DNA from: Maniola hyperantus
Taxonomy: Eukaryota; Arthropoda; Insecta; Lepidoptera; Nymphalidae
Length of the DNA: 64,000 nt
Assembly: GCF_902806685.2 (NCBI RefSeq)
Contig: NC_048555.1
Span: forward strand, 12,710,001-12,774,000
Direction: 5' to 3'
Positions within the stretch are counted from its first letter, which is position 1; the number at the start of each line of letters is the position of its first letter. Below are positions 10,154 to 19,929 of the stretch, piece after piece. The translations under genes and the position numbers were made by a program. The notes beneath the pieces were generated by a model. The model had not been told where the DNA came from. It saw only the letters and a list, made by a program, of their open reading frames with translations, and made no database searches.

Positions 10154-10930
10154 ATGGCGGACGCGGAAAAAATATTACGCGATGCGCTGGACCTAATATT
10201 GGATGCTAGAGGTTTTAAGCCGAGAGAAATCACAGTCAAGGAATTAGCGGCTGGTGGAGTGAACTCATCCTCTTTATTCGCTGTTGATGTAACATCACCA
10301 CGTCAAGATGATCTGAAGTTATTCGGAAAAGTCGCCTGCGTTGACGAGTCAATTCGAGCTCGAAAAGACATTCGAGCTCGCATCGCAGATTGGATGTACA
10401 AAACAGAAATATTGTTCTACACACAACTGGTTAAAGTGTTCGAGGATATTCAAGAAGAAAGAAATATTCCTCAAGAACACAAATTTGTATTCCCTAAATT
10501 TTACGGATGCAATGCTAATTATGGTGAAGAGACAATTGTCGTGGAGGATTTGTCTGAAGCTGGTTTCAAACCTTTCGATAGTTTAAAATCAGTTGATTGG
10601 GACTACGCGAAAGTGGCTGTTGAAAATTTAGCTAAATTCCACGCTCTGTCGTTTGCTTTTGAAAAATATAGACCTGAAGAATTCGGAACATTAACGTCTG
10701 ATATGAAATATGAGATAGGTGATTCGGGTGATGAACACGATGAAGCTATGATAGCTGTGTATGTGAAAATGGTAGAGGACGCCGTAGGGTTGGTAAAAGA
10801 AGAGTACAGGGAACGAGCAAGGGATTTTATACTGAAGCACAATTTGTGGGAAAAGTTTAACAAGCCAGTGGGAAAGCCTGTTATCGCACATGGAGATTAT
10901 AGAATGAGTAATATGTTTTTTAAGGCACAG
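10154..10930 (+). CDS. EcKinase-like variable 5' coding block, copy B
   Basis: One exon of 777 bp, 259 aa, ending at a phase-0 donor (CACAG|GTGAGA). It covers the same kinase region as A without A's intron. Motifs: Lys59 in LFGKVAC, Glu in KTEILFYTQL, hinge VVEDL and catalytic loop IAHGDYRMSN (Asp248, Asn253). A 15-bp in-frame expansion, made of a repeat of ATTCGAGCTCG, gives the local sequence RARKDIRARI where other copies have RARMH. No 3' exons lie between B and C, so B must use the exons at 18302 and 19501 or be non-functional. There is no stop or frameshift in 259 codons. Reading through the donor gives a stop at 11036. Confidence 0.8.
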
Positions 10931-11275
10931 GTGAGATTTCCTCAATGTTTTAGAATTTTTTCTGCCTTCGCTCACAATGAGAGTGATTTTGATAATATTA
11001 TTATGATCTCAGTAAATTATATATATTTTATACTATAATATATACTTGCTCGTGCTGATTCACTGACTGACTCACTCACTCAATGTAGATAAGGTAAATT
11101 GTAGATCAAAAACGGTAAATCTTAGGAGAAAAAGTGTAAAAAAACTATTTTTAGACAATTGCACGTTCTACAATTTGGTCTAACCTATTTGTATTATACA
11201 ATTAACAAATAAACTATTAATAAACTTAAATCTAAAAAAAAAAACAACATTAAATTAAAACTAAAATAAATTAAA

Positions 11276-11567
11276 TTAAATCCTAAACCTCGTCGAGACC
11301 ACCGCAGCGAGGCATTGTACCCAAGATGCTGGCAGCATTACCTCTTTGGATGGCCAAACTAATTCTTTGACCAAGGTAGCTGCCAGCTCTCGGGTCCCCG
11401 GTTGACTCGATAACTCTTTTTGCAATTTCTTTAAAAAGAGCTCGAGCCCCCGGGCTCCACGGCCCCAAGGTCTCCACACCAAAAGGCACGAATACGAAGC
11501 TTCCATCGAGGTTTTCATATTTGCGTCTCTTGGCCTGTTCGGCGCTGATGGCCGCTGCACCCGCCAT
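11276..11567 (-). pseudogene. C-terminal fragment of a non-LTR retrotransposon protein
   Basis: The minus strand encodes about 94 aa with the motifs VFVPFGVETLGPWSPGA and LGQRISLAIQRGNAASILG, which I recognise as the C-terminal tail of some non-LTR reverse-transcriptase polyproteins. It is followed by an AATTAAATT-rich tail (11220-11280 as seen on the + strand). A related piece lies at 52471-52566. It is a dead fragment between kinase copies B and C. Confidence 0.6.
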
Positions 11568-11859
11568 AGAGGAGGTCGCCTGAATGTGGGATGCAGCTAA
11601 AGTGTCTACACAAGTTGCATCCCAAACAAGCGACCTATTTGTGTAATAAAACTTACAGTTTGGCTGAAAAATGCAAAAAACCCATATTTGCTAACTTAAC
11701 TTGTTTTTTTTTGCAAATGTCGGATCGATGGGGAATTTTTCACATAATGGTGTGCCGAACATTCGTACAAATTTTCAGCTCTACACGAATTAATGTAACC
11801 TTGAATTTAAATTGACTGCGCTATTGTTACGTTTGAATTAGATAATTATGATAATTTAT

Positions 11860-12000
11860 GTCACCGCTGCAAAAGTAGGTAGATTACCGAGGCTTTCAAC
11901 AAATATTATGTTTTATATCAATAAGATTGCGTGAGATAGTAAAAAAAATAGCCTTGATTGCTAAAACGGACTGCCACCAGTTGTCGATCAAGACCACAAT
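11860..12000 (+). promoter_or_regulatory. Conserved upstream block of EcKinase copy C
   Basis: It shares with D and E a GCTGCAAAAGTAGGTAGATT-type segment, then GAGATAGTAAAAA, GATTGCTAAAACGG, CCAGTTG and ATCAAGA directly before the ATG. Presumed promoter and 5' UTR. Confidence 0.55.
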
Positions 12001-12765
12001 ATGGCGGACGCGGAAAAAATATTACGCGATACTCTGGACGTAATATTGGACGATAGAGGCTTTAATTCGAGAGAAATCACGGTCAAGGCGATAGCAACTG
12101 GTGGAGCGAACTACACATCTACTTTGTTCGCTGTTGACATTTCATCACCAGATCAAGATGATCTGAAGTTATTCGGAAAAGTCGCCTGCGTTGGAGAGGC
12201 GATGCGAGCTCTAATGCATGCAGATTGGATGTACAAAACAGAAAGACTGTTCTACACACAACTAGTGAAAGCATTTGAAGATATTCAAGAAGAAAGAAAC
12301 ATTCCTGTAGAACACAGATTTGTTTTCCCCAAATTTTACGGATGCAACGATAATAATGGCGAAGAGACCATCGTCCTGGAGGACTTAGCTGCAGCTGGTT
12401 TTGAACCTTTCGATAGGTTTGAATCAGTTGATTGGGACTACGCGAAAGTGGCTGTTGAAAATTTAGCTAAATTCCACGCTCTGTCGTTTGCTTTTGAGAA
12501 ATATAGACCTGAAGAGTTCGGGACATTAACATCTGATATGAAATGTATGATAGGCAATTATGGTGATGAACAAGAAGAAGCTATGAGACCTGTGTATGTG
12601 AAAGTGGTAGAGGACGCCATAGGGTTGGTAAAAGAAGAGTACATGGAACGAGCAAGGGATTTTGCACTGACGCATAATTTATGGAAAACGTTTTACAAGC
12701 CAATGGGAAAGCCTGTTATCTCACATGGAGATTATAAAATGGGTAATCTGTTGTTTAGGACACAG
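12001..12765 (+). CDS. EcKinase-like variable 5' coding block, copy C
   Basis: One exon, 765 bp, 255 aa, phase-0 donor CACAG|GTGAGA. N-lobe Lys in LFGKVACVGEA, helix-C Glu in KTERLFYTQL, hinge VLEDL and catalytic loop ISHGDYKMGN, so the Asp and Asn are kept but the residue before His is Ser and the loop is KMG in place of RMS. Close to D and E in sequence and length. No downstream 3' exon before copy D. The open frame and conserved donor argue that it is not simply decayed. Confidence 0.8.
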
Positions 12766-12850
12766 GTGAGATTTTCTTAAAGTATAAACTTTACTGCATT
12801 TGCTTGTAATGAGAGTGATTTTGATAATATTATTATGATCTCATAAATAA

Positions 12851-13033
12851 CTAGGTTATGCGCACGACTTCGTCCGCATGGACTACACAAATTTCAAACC
12901 CCTATTTTATCCCCTTAGAGGTTGAATTTTTAAAAAACTCTTCTCAGCGGACGTCTACGTCATAATAGCTATTCGCATGCCAAATTTCAGCTCGATCTGT
13001 TTAGTAATTTAAGCTGTGCGTCGATAGATCAGA
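12851..13033 (-). repeat. Helitron-like fragment, CTGA family, 5' end missing
   Basis: CTAG at the left, body similar to other copies, ending at GATAGATCAG without the CTGA repeat. The same truncated insert with the same flanks (AGAAGGACATGTAG) occurs downstream of copy D at 14556-14733, so it predates the C/D duplication. Confidence 0.6.
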
Positions 13034-13202
13034 AGGACATGTAGTAAAACGAGCAAAACTATCTAATGACTACCCACCTTAAGGAAGAAAAAAAAGCTAA
13101 GGTAAAACAACTGCATCACTGTATAGTGACAAGAAGTGATCCCTTAGTTTCTTCAGGAAGACCATCGCCTATAATATCTATGTCTAGAAACTTTATTAAT
13201 AA

Positions 13203-13333
13203 CTAGCTGATGAGCCCGCGACTTCGTTAGCGTGGATTTAGGTTTTTTAAAAATCTTGTGGGCATTGTTTGATTTTCCGGGATAAAAAGTAGCATATTAT
13301 GTCACTGTCCAGGTCTTTAACTATATTCATGCA
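13203..13333 (-). repeat. Helitron-like fragment, TTTCGCATTTATAAT family
   Basis: Begins with CTAG after A and runs through GACTTCGTTAGCGTGGATTT to the ATTCATGCAAAAAA segment, where the next element (13335-13535) abuts it. Confidence 0.6.
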
Positions 13334-13334
13334 A

Positions 13335-13535
13335 AAAAACGGGTACAATCCACGATTAATTTGATATTTTTATTTGTCGATATTTCAACCCAATTGCACG
13401 GGTCGTCGTGCCACGTGATCCCAAGCCGTGACAGCTCTAACTTCATCTCTCGCAGCACCGCAGTCCCGTCGTGACCACGACCCGTGTATTTGGGTTGAAA
13501 TATTGACAAATAAAAACATGAAATTAATCGTGGTA
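13335..13535. repeat. Palindromic MITE
   Basis: Long inverted arms (CCACGATTAATTTGATATTT and CAACCCAATTGCACGGGTCG at the left, mirrored at the right) enclose a GC-rich centre. A partial copy (ATTTCAACCCAATTGCACGG) abuts the end of the minisatellite at about 16966-17015. Confidence 0.6.
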
Positions 13536-13559
13536 TGTACCCGTTATCTACATTAAAGT

Positions 13560-13705
13560 ATAATAATTACACAGCTACACAAGTAGGTAGAGTACCGAGC
13601 AATTCGATTAAATAAGTTATCTAACATTAGGTACGCGAGATAGTAAAAAATAATAGCCCTGATTGCTAAAACGAAGTGCTACCAGTTGAAGATCAAGATC
13701 GCAGC
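13560..13705 (+). promoter_or_regulatory. Conserved upstream block of EcKinase copy D
   Basis: Contains CACAAGTAGGTAGAGTACCG, GAGATAGTAAAAA, GATTGCTAAAACGAAGTGC, CCAGTTG and ATCAAGATCGCAGC before the ATG. It is most like the E block. Confidence 0.55.
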
Positions 13706-14470
13706 ATGGCAGACGCGGAAAAAATATTACGCGATACTCTGGACGTAGTATTGGATGGTAGAGGTTTTAAGCCGAGAGAAATCACGGTCAAGGCGATAGC
13801 GACTGGTGGAGCGAACTATACATCCACGTTATTTGTTGTCAACGTTTCGTCGCCAGATGAAGAGGATCTGAAGTTATTTGGAAAAGTTGCCTGCGTTGGG
13901 GAAGCGATGCGAGCTCGAATGCATGCAGATTGGATGTATAAAACAGAAAGACTGTTCTACACACGACTAGTTAAAGTATTCGAAGATATTCAAGAAGAAA
14001 GAAACATTCCCGTAGAACACAGATTTGTATTCCCCAAATTTTATGGATGCAATGATAATTATGGTGAAGAGACAGTTATCATGGAGGACTTGGCTGCAGC
14101 TGGTTTTGAACCTTTCGATAGATTAAAACCAGTTGATTGGGACTACGCGAAAGTAGCTGTTGAGAATTTAGCTAAATTCCACGCTCTGTCGTTTGCTTTT
14201 GAGAAATATAGGCCTGAAGAATTCGGGATATTAACGTCTGACATGAAATATGAGATAGGCAATTTTGGTGATGAACATGATGAAGCTATGATAGCTGTGT
14301 ATGTGAATATGGTTGAGAATGCCGTAGGATTGGTAAAAGAAGAGTACAGGGAACGAGCAAGGAATTTTGCACTGACGCATAATTTGTGGGAAACGTTTTA
14401 CAAGCCAATGGGAAAGCCTGTTATCGCACATGGAGATTATAGAATGAGTAATCTGTTGTTTAGGACACAG
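13706..14470 (+). CDS. EcKinase-like variable 5' coding block, copy D
   Basis: One exon, 765 bp, 255 aa, phase-0 donor CACAG|GTGAGA. Motifs: Lys60 in LFGKVACVGEA, Glu81 in KTERLFYTRL, hinge IMEDL and catalytic loop IAHGDYRMSN. An upstream in-frame ATG at 13676 would add ten residues, but the MADAE start at 13706 is the one conserved in all copies. All expected N-lobe and catalytic-loop residues are present. It has no private 3' exon and is phase-compatible with the exon at 18302. Confidence 0.8.
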
Positions 14471-14555
14471 GTGAGATTTTCTTAAAGTTTTAGAAATTTT
14501 ACTGCATCAGCTTACAATGAGAGTGATTTTGATATTAATATGATCTTTTAAATAA

Positions 14556-14733
14556 CTAGCTTATGCCCGTGACTTCATCTACGTGGACTACACAAACCTC
14601 AAACTCCTATTTTACCCCTGAGAGGTTAAATTTTCAAAAATCTTTTCACAGCGGACGTCTAGGTACTTCATAATAGCTATTTGCATGCGAAACTTTAGCC
14701 CGATCCATCTAGTAATTTAAGCTGTGCGTTGAT
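14556..14733 (-). repeat. Helitron-like fragment, duplicated with copy D
   Basis: The same truncated element and junctions as 12851-13033, more diverged. The following segment (CTAAGGTAAAACAACTGCAT) is also shared with the C copy. Confidence 0.6.
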
Positions 14734-14829
14734 AGATCAGAAGGACATGTAGAAAGGAAGAACTAAACTAAGGTAAAACAACTGCATCACTGTATAGTGA
14801 TAGGACGTGATCACTTAGTTTCTTTTTAA

Positions 14830-15379
14830 ATCCAGGAAGAACTTTATTAATAATATAGAATAGTTTTAAAGTAGGAATTAAAATAAAATTAGAAATTCAA
14901 AAACCCCCAATACGAAAACCCTCTAAAAAGTAAAACCAGAATTTGACCCTTTAACTTTAATACTTACTTAATAAATAGTATCGGGGGACCGCTAGCTGTA
15001 AATAAAATAATTACTTCTTCGCGCTTGGCACCCCTCCTGTGACGCTGTAGCGGCTAGTAGGGTCTACGCAGTATAGTCAATCCGAAACAACACAAGTCCC
15101 TGGATAATGGGTGTGCTTTGGTGACCTCTTCAGGGTTGAAAAAAGAATATTATTAGTTACTTTAAATAGGCTATTGTATGAAAATAACTTTGTGATTTGG
15201 AACAATACGCTGTGGTCAGTGCGGATAATTTTGCCCGAGATAACATATCGAGTATTTCTTTATCTATATTATGTTATAGAAGATAATCTATATGTAATAT
15301 AAATATAAAATAGATATGTAACTAGGTACCCATTTTACATTTGTAATTTGTATATTATATTAGGTACGTTTGAATGAGA
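14830..15379. other. Non-coding spacer
   Basis: AT-rich spacer between copies D and E. No gene or recognisable element was seen. Confidence 0.5.
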
Positions 15380-15522
15380 TAATATAATAATTATATTATA
15401 GCTGCACAAGTAGGCAAATTACTGAGGCATTTGATAAATAATTAGTTATCTAAAATTACGTAAAAAATAATAGCCCAGATTGCTAAAACGAAGTGCCACT
15501 AGTTGTAGATCAAGATCGTAGC
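15380..15522 (+). promoter_or_regulatory. Conserved upstream block of EcKinase copy E
   Basis: Contains AGCTGCACAAGTAGGCAAATT, GATTGCTAAAACGAAGTGCC, CTAGTTG and ATCAAGATCGTAGC before the ATG. Homologous to the blocks upstream of B, C and D. Confidence 0.55.
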
Positions 15523-18500
15523 ATGGCGGACGCGGAAAACATATTACACGATACTCTGGACGTAGTATTGGACGATACAGGCTTTAAGCCGAGAGAAATC
15601 ACGGTCAAGGCGATAGCGACTGGTGGAGCGAACTTTACATCCACGTTATTTGTTGTCAACGTTTCGTCACCAGGTGAAGAAGATCTGAAATTGTTTGGAA
15701 AAGTCGCCTGCGTTGGGGAAGCGATGCGAGTTCGAATGCATGCAGATTGGTTGTACAAAACAGAAAAGCTGTTCTACACACGACTAGTTAAAGTATTCGA
15801 AGATATTCAAGAAAAAAGAAACATTCCTGTAGAACACAGATTTGTATTCCCCAAATTTTACGGATGCAACGATAATTATGGTAAAGAGACAGTTATCATG
15901 GAGGACTTGGCTGCAGCTGGTTTTGAACCTTTTGATAGATTAAAATCAGTTGATTTGGACTACGCGAAAGTAGCTGTTGAGAATTTAGCTAAATTCCACG
16001 CTCTGTCGTTTGCTTTTAAGAAATATAGGCCTGAAGAATTCGGGACATTAACGTCTGATAGGAAATACGAGATAGGCAAGTTCGGTGATGAACATAAAAA
16101 ATCTATGACAGCTGTGTATTTGAAAAAGGCAGAGAATGCCGTAGGGTTGGTAAAAGAAGAGTACAGGGAACGAGCAAGGGATTTCGCACTGACGCATAAT
16201 TTGTGGGAAACGTTTTTCGAGCCAGTGGGAAATCCTGTTATCGCACATGGAGATTATAGAATGAGTAATCTGTTGTTTAGGACACAGGTGAGACTATTGA
16301 TTCAAAGCTTTAGTTTCACTGCATTTGCACACAAATTTGGAGATGGGCTATTTGATATCATGGACGTATATATTTTTACAATATATTTTGTGTCAAGTTT
16401 TATTTAGCACTAATGTAGCTTTTTATTAGCTTAGCTCAGATATTTCGTCCGCGCGTCACAGGCCTTTAGCTCAGATATTACGTCCGCGTGTCACAAGCCG
16501 TTAGCTCAGATATTACGTCCGCGTGTCACAGGCCTCTAGCTCAAATATAACGTCTGCGTGTCATGTCACAGGCCTCCAGCTCAGATATAACGTCTGCGTG
16601 TCATGTCACAGGCCTTTAGCTCAGATATTACGTCCGCGTGTCACAGGCCTCTAGCTCAAATATAACGTCTGCGTGTCATGTCACAGGCCTTTAGCTCAGA
16701 TATTACGTCCGCGTGTCACAGGCCTCTAGCTCAAATATAACGTCTGCGTGTCATGTCACAGGCCTCCAGCTCAGATATAACGTCTGCGTGTCATGTCACA
16801 GGCCTTTAGCTCAGATATTACGTCCGCGTGTCACAGGCCTCTAGCTCAAATATAACGTCTGCGTGTCATGTCACGGGCCTTTAGCTCAGATATTACGTCC
16901 GCGTGTCACAGGCCTCTAGCTCAAATATAACGTCTGCGTATCATGTCACAGGCCTCTAGCTCAGATATTTCAACCCAATTGCACGGGTCGTGGTCACGGC
17001 GGGATAAAAACATGATGTCGGGTAGCATTTTGGTGACGGATTAGTATAAAGTCATTTATAAAGAAATTTTCATTGATTATTATTGATATGTACCTAAGTT
17101 GAGTTATCAAATGTGATTATTAACAAGTAGATAATATTATGTATACTTATATGCAACAAAATCCGACAGTAATAAAATTGATTGCTATAATACGTGGCAT
17201 TTGCTGATTGCCTCAATATCTAAATATATAAAAGGAAAAAAAGTTGACTGACTGACTGACTGATTGATCTATCAACGCACAGTTCAAACTACTGGACGTA
17301 TCGGGCTGAAATTTGGCATGCAGATAGCTATTATGACGTAGGCATCCGCTAAGAAAGGATTTTTGAAAATTCGACCCCTAAGAGGGGGAAATGGGGATTT
17401 GTTATTTGTGTAGTCCACGCGGACGAAGTCGCGAGCATAATCTAGTTATCTCATATAACTCCATACCATTAAAACATTTATACGGCCCTCGGTAATCCAT
17501 ATCCATACTTCTATACTAATATTATAAATGCGAAAGTGTGTTTGTTTGTTTGTCCATTGGTAAAGCCCTTTCATATGATGCCCTACTTGGTACAGTTATT
17601 TTACTTTGAAAATTAAAAATACTAATTATTTGTTCATGAACATATTTTAATTGTTTTTCTGATGTAACCACATATTTACGGTTTTCAGATTTATTCCTTT
17701 GCTTGTGCTATAAGACCTACCTATTTAACAAATTTCATGATTCTAGGTCAACGGGAAGTACCCTGTAGGCTTTCTTGACAGACACGATGGACAGACGGAT
17801 CGACAAACAGACAGACAACAAAGTGATCCTATAACGGTTCCACTTTTCCTTTTGAGGTACGGAACCCTAAAAATGTTTCCAAATAAATATTATGTAAGTA
17901 CGTTAGTCCCACAAATATCCTTTATTGGATTGGATGGACTCAAGCTCTTCCTTTGTTATTGTTCCTGTATACCTAATGAACGTTTAAATATATAAAAGGA
18001 AAAGGTGACTGACTGACTGACTAATCTATCAACGCACAGCTCAAACTACTGGACGGATCGGGTTGAAATTTGGCATGCAGATAGCTATTATGACGTAAGC
18101 ATCCGCTAAGAAAGGATTTTTGAAAATTCAACCCCTAAGGGGGTGAAATAGGGGTTTGAAATTTGTGTAGTCCATCGCGGATGAAGTCGCGAGCATTAGC
18201 TAGTCTCTTCTTCTTCTTCGCTCTGGGCTGGTTTCCGCACTTAAACGTTTCCGTCTGTTGTACGTTAGCTTGTCTCTTATAAAGGCGTTTCCAATTTCCA
18301 GGACGACACGCTCCAGTCCATCGCGGTGGACTACCAGACAGTACACGCGGGCTGCCCGGCCGGCGACCTCATCTACTTCATCTTCCTGGGCTCGGACGAG
18401 GAGTTCCGGAGACAGCACTACGAGAAGCTTGTGGACCACTACTTTATCAGCTTGGAGCAAGCCCTGGAAAGGCTGGGCGTGGATCTCAGTGTTTACACGC

Positions 18501-19683
18501 GCGAGAAGTTCGACAGTGATATGAAAGAGGTGAATTGCTTTTTAACCGACTTCAAAAAAGGAGGAGGTTCTCAATTCGTCGGAATCTTTTTAACCGACTT
18601 CAAAAAAAGGAGGAGGTTCTCAATTCGTCGGAATCTTTTTTAATTTAATTTTTTAATTTTTTATGTACCTACATATGTTCCCCGATTACTCGAAGACGCC
18701 TGGACCGATTTTGAAAATTATTTTTTTGTTTGAAAGAGTATACTTCAAAGGTGGTCCCATTTAAATTTGGTGAAGATCTGATGAACATCTTCGAAAATAG
18801 ATAATGGAACTCCTCAACGGATAAGAGTAAATTACTCGCGATCAATGTAATAGCTTAGTAAACAGTAGATTTTTAACCAGTCATAGCATATTTTAATACC
18901 AATGGGGCCACTAATAATTGTGAAATAATTTTTTTTTACAAAAAAAATTAAAACCGACTTCAATACACAAACACTAATAAGTAAAAAATAATTTAATTTA
19001 TTACCGAGAGAATTGAGAATTATGGAAAACTCTTAGGCATGCAGGTTTCCTTCACCATTAAAGCAAGTGATATTTAATTGCTTAAAACGTAAATGACTTC
19101 CGAAAAGTTAGAGGTATGCGCCCGAAATCGAACCCTAGACCCCGGACTAGGAAGACTCATTTTTTGTGCAAAGGATCAGCCTGGCTGTCCAGTGCAGATA
19201 CAGTATTCTTGCCATCATTCCACTTGGGCATGATTTTTATAGTGGTGGTGGGTTAATTAGACAAAGCTAGCTTCAAATTTTATTGTACAAGTCCCGCAAA
19301 TTGCTATTGCGCTGAAACCATTAATATCGAAATGACGTCATTTTAACGTCAGCCGAAATAAAAATATACCATCAGCCCGAAACTTCAGTCTAGTGCGGAC
19401 GTCACTAAAATGGCTATAAAAATTATAAAAAGAGACGCTTGTTGTGGTAGTTAGTTGGATATGAGATGATGAGATAACATTTTGATGTTTCCAATTCCAG
19501 TTGCTGCCATACGCGGTGCTGCTCGGCGTGATGGTGCTGCCCGTGGTGACAGTGCAGGCGGAGGCCGCGCCGCGCGTCGACGGTGACGCCGACTTCAGCA
19601 GCTTTGTTATGAAGCCCAACGAGCTGTATGCGCAGAGGTTCAGCGGCATCGTCAACGACTGCATCCGATGGGGCGCCATTTAA
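15523..19683 (+). CDS. Ecdysteroid-kinase-like protein, copy E with the common 3' exons
   Basis: Three exons: 15523-16287, 18302-18529 and 19501-19683, all joined in phase 0, giving 391 aa, the usual size for the EcKinase/CHK-like family. Motifs in order: Lys60 (LFGKVAC), Glu81 (KTEKLFYTRL), hinge IMEDL, catalytic loop IAHGDYRMSN (Asp244, Asn249), metal-binding Asp265 in AVDYQTV (DYQ where the family has DFQ), then AGDLIYFIF and a helical C-lobe ending RWGAI. The family includes the silkworm ecdysteroid 22-kinase, and its many insect members are proposed to phosphorylate ecdysteroids or plant compounds; the substrate here is unknown. E carries more charge changes than its sisters (AFKKYRPEE, DEHKKSM, PVGNPV) and Leu in VDLDYAK where they have Trp. 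The first intron holds a minisatellite and two Helitron-like inserts. Confidence 0.85.
16434..16968. repeat. Two-unit-type minisatellite
   Basis: About 14 tandem units of two kinds: a 35-bp type (TAGCTCAGATATTACGTCCG...) and a 40-bp type (TAGCTCAAATATAACGTCTG... with an extra TCATG). After two further 35-bp units at the start, the order is roughly A B B A B A B B A B A B, a higher-order pattern. It lies in the first intron of the copy E gene, about 150 bp after the donor. It is not a CRISPR array: there are no distinct spacers. Confidence 0.85.
17219..17445 (+). repeat. Helitron-like element, CTGA family
   Basis: Starts TCTAAATATATAAAAGG and ends CTAG before T, with a short CTGA run. In the intron between E and the common exons. 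Confidence 0.65.
17560..17875 (-). repeat. Interspersed repeat with GTCT/AGAC microsatellite
   Basis: Inverse copy of the 4824-5262 repeat, ending at GAGGTACGGAACCCTAAAAA. Confidence 0.5.
17984..18203 (+). repeat. Helitron-like element, CTGA family
   Basis: Complete at its 3' end (CTAG at 18200-18203) and slightly eroded at the 5' end. Ends about 100 bp before common exon 3. Confidence 0.6.
18302..18529 (+). CDS. EcKinase common exon 3 (metal-binding segment)
   Basis: 228 bp, phase 0 at both ends, acceptor TTTCCAG and donor GAG|GTGAAT. It encodes 76 aa containing the kinase metal-binding Asp (VDYQTV), the conserved GDLIYFIFLG stretch and a helical region. It is more GC-rich than the variable blocks. 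It is the only copy of this region I could find in the window, although there are five copies of the part that must precede it. Confidence 0.85.
18545..18650. repeat. ACCGACTTCAAAAAAGG repeat, tandem pair
   Basis: Two tandem copies of a short sequence running from ACCGACTTCAAAAA to TCGTCGGAATCTTTTT. A third copy is at about 57242-57292. It starts 15 bp after the exon 3 donor. Confidence 0.6.
19020..19150 (-). repeat. tRNA-derived SINE fragment (CATGCAGGTTTCC family)
   Basis: Matches the middle and head of the SINE at 41246-41570 in inverse orientation, with an eroded B box (CGAAATCGAACCC). Confidence 0.5.
19501..19683 (+). CDS. EcKinase common exon 4 (C-terminus and stop)
   Basis: Acceptor CCAATTCCAG, phase 0, 60 codons then TAA. 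It encodes LLPYAVLLGVMVLPVVTVQ, then a variable Ala- and Asp-rich stretch, and ends in the family-typical C-terminal helix (LYAQRFSGIVNDCIRWG). The last part of this exon, with its stop codon, is repeated twice immediately downstream. Confidence 0.85.
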   Translation: MLPYAVLLGVMVLPVVTVQAEAAPRVDGDADFSSFVMKPNELYAQRFSGIVNDCIRWGAI

Positions 19684-19922
19684 CGATGCTGTGTAGTTAG
19701 AGGTGACGCGCATTTCAGCAGCTTTGTTATGAAGCCCAACGAGCTGTATGCGCAGAGGTTCAGCGGCATCGTCAACGACTGCATCCGATGGGGCGCCATT
19801 TAACGATGCTGTGTAGTTAGAGGTGACGCGCATTTCAGCAGCTTTGTTATGAAGCCCAACGAGCTGTATGCGCAGAGGTTCAGCGGCATCGTCAACGACT
19901 GCATCCGATGGGGCGCCATTTA
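19581..19922. repeat. Triplicated 3' end of the terminal kinase exon
   Basis: Three copies with a 120-bp period, covering the end of exon 4 (TTCAGCAGCTTTGTTATG through GGGGCGCCATTTAA). The first copy lies inside the exon. The second and third are separated by CGATGCTGTGTAGTTAG and are near identical to each other. Each extra copy has GCATTTCAG before it, a potential splice acceptor. It is recent, and could include alternative 3' ends or be inert 3' UTR. Confidence 0.85.
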
Positions 19923-19929
19923 ACGAATT

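Noticed and set aside
16434..16968. CRISPR-like array
   Set aside because: Units are contiguous and differ by point changes and a 5-base insert; there are no unique spacers and the genome is eukaryotic.
18200..18460. 86-residue minus-strand frame
   Set aside because: Antisense of kinase exon 3, which has proper splice sites and family motifs on the + strand.
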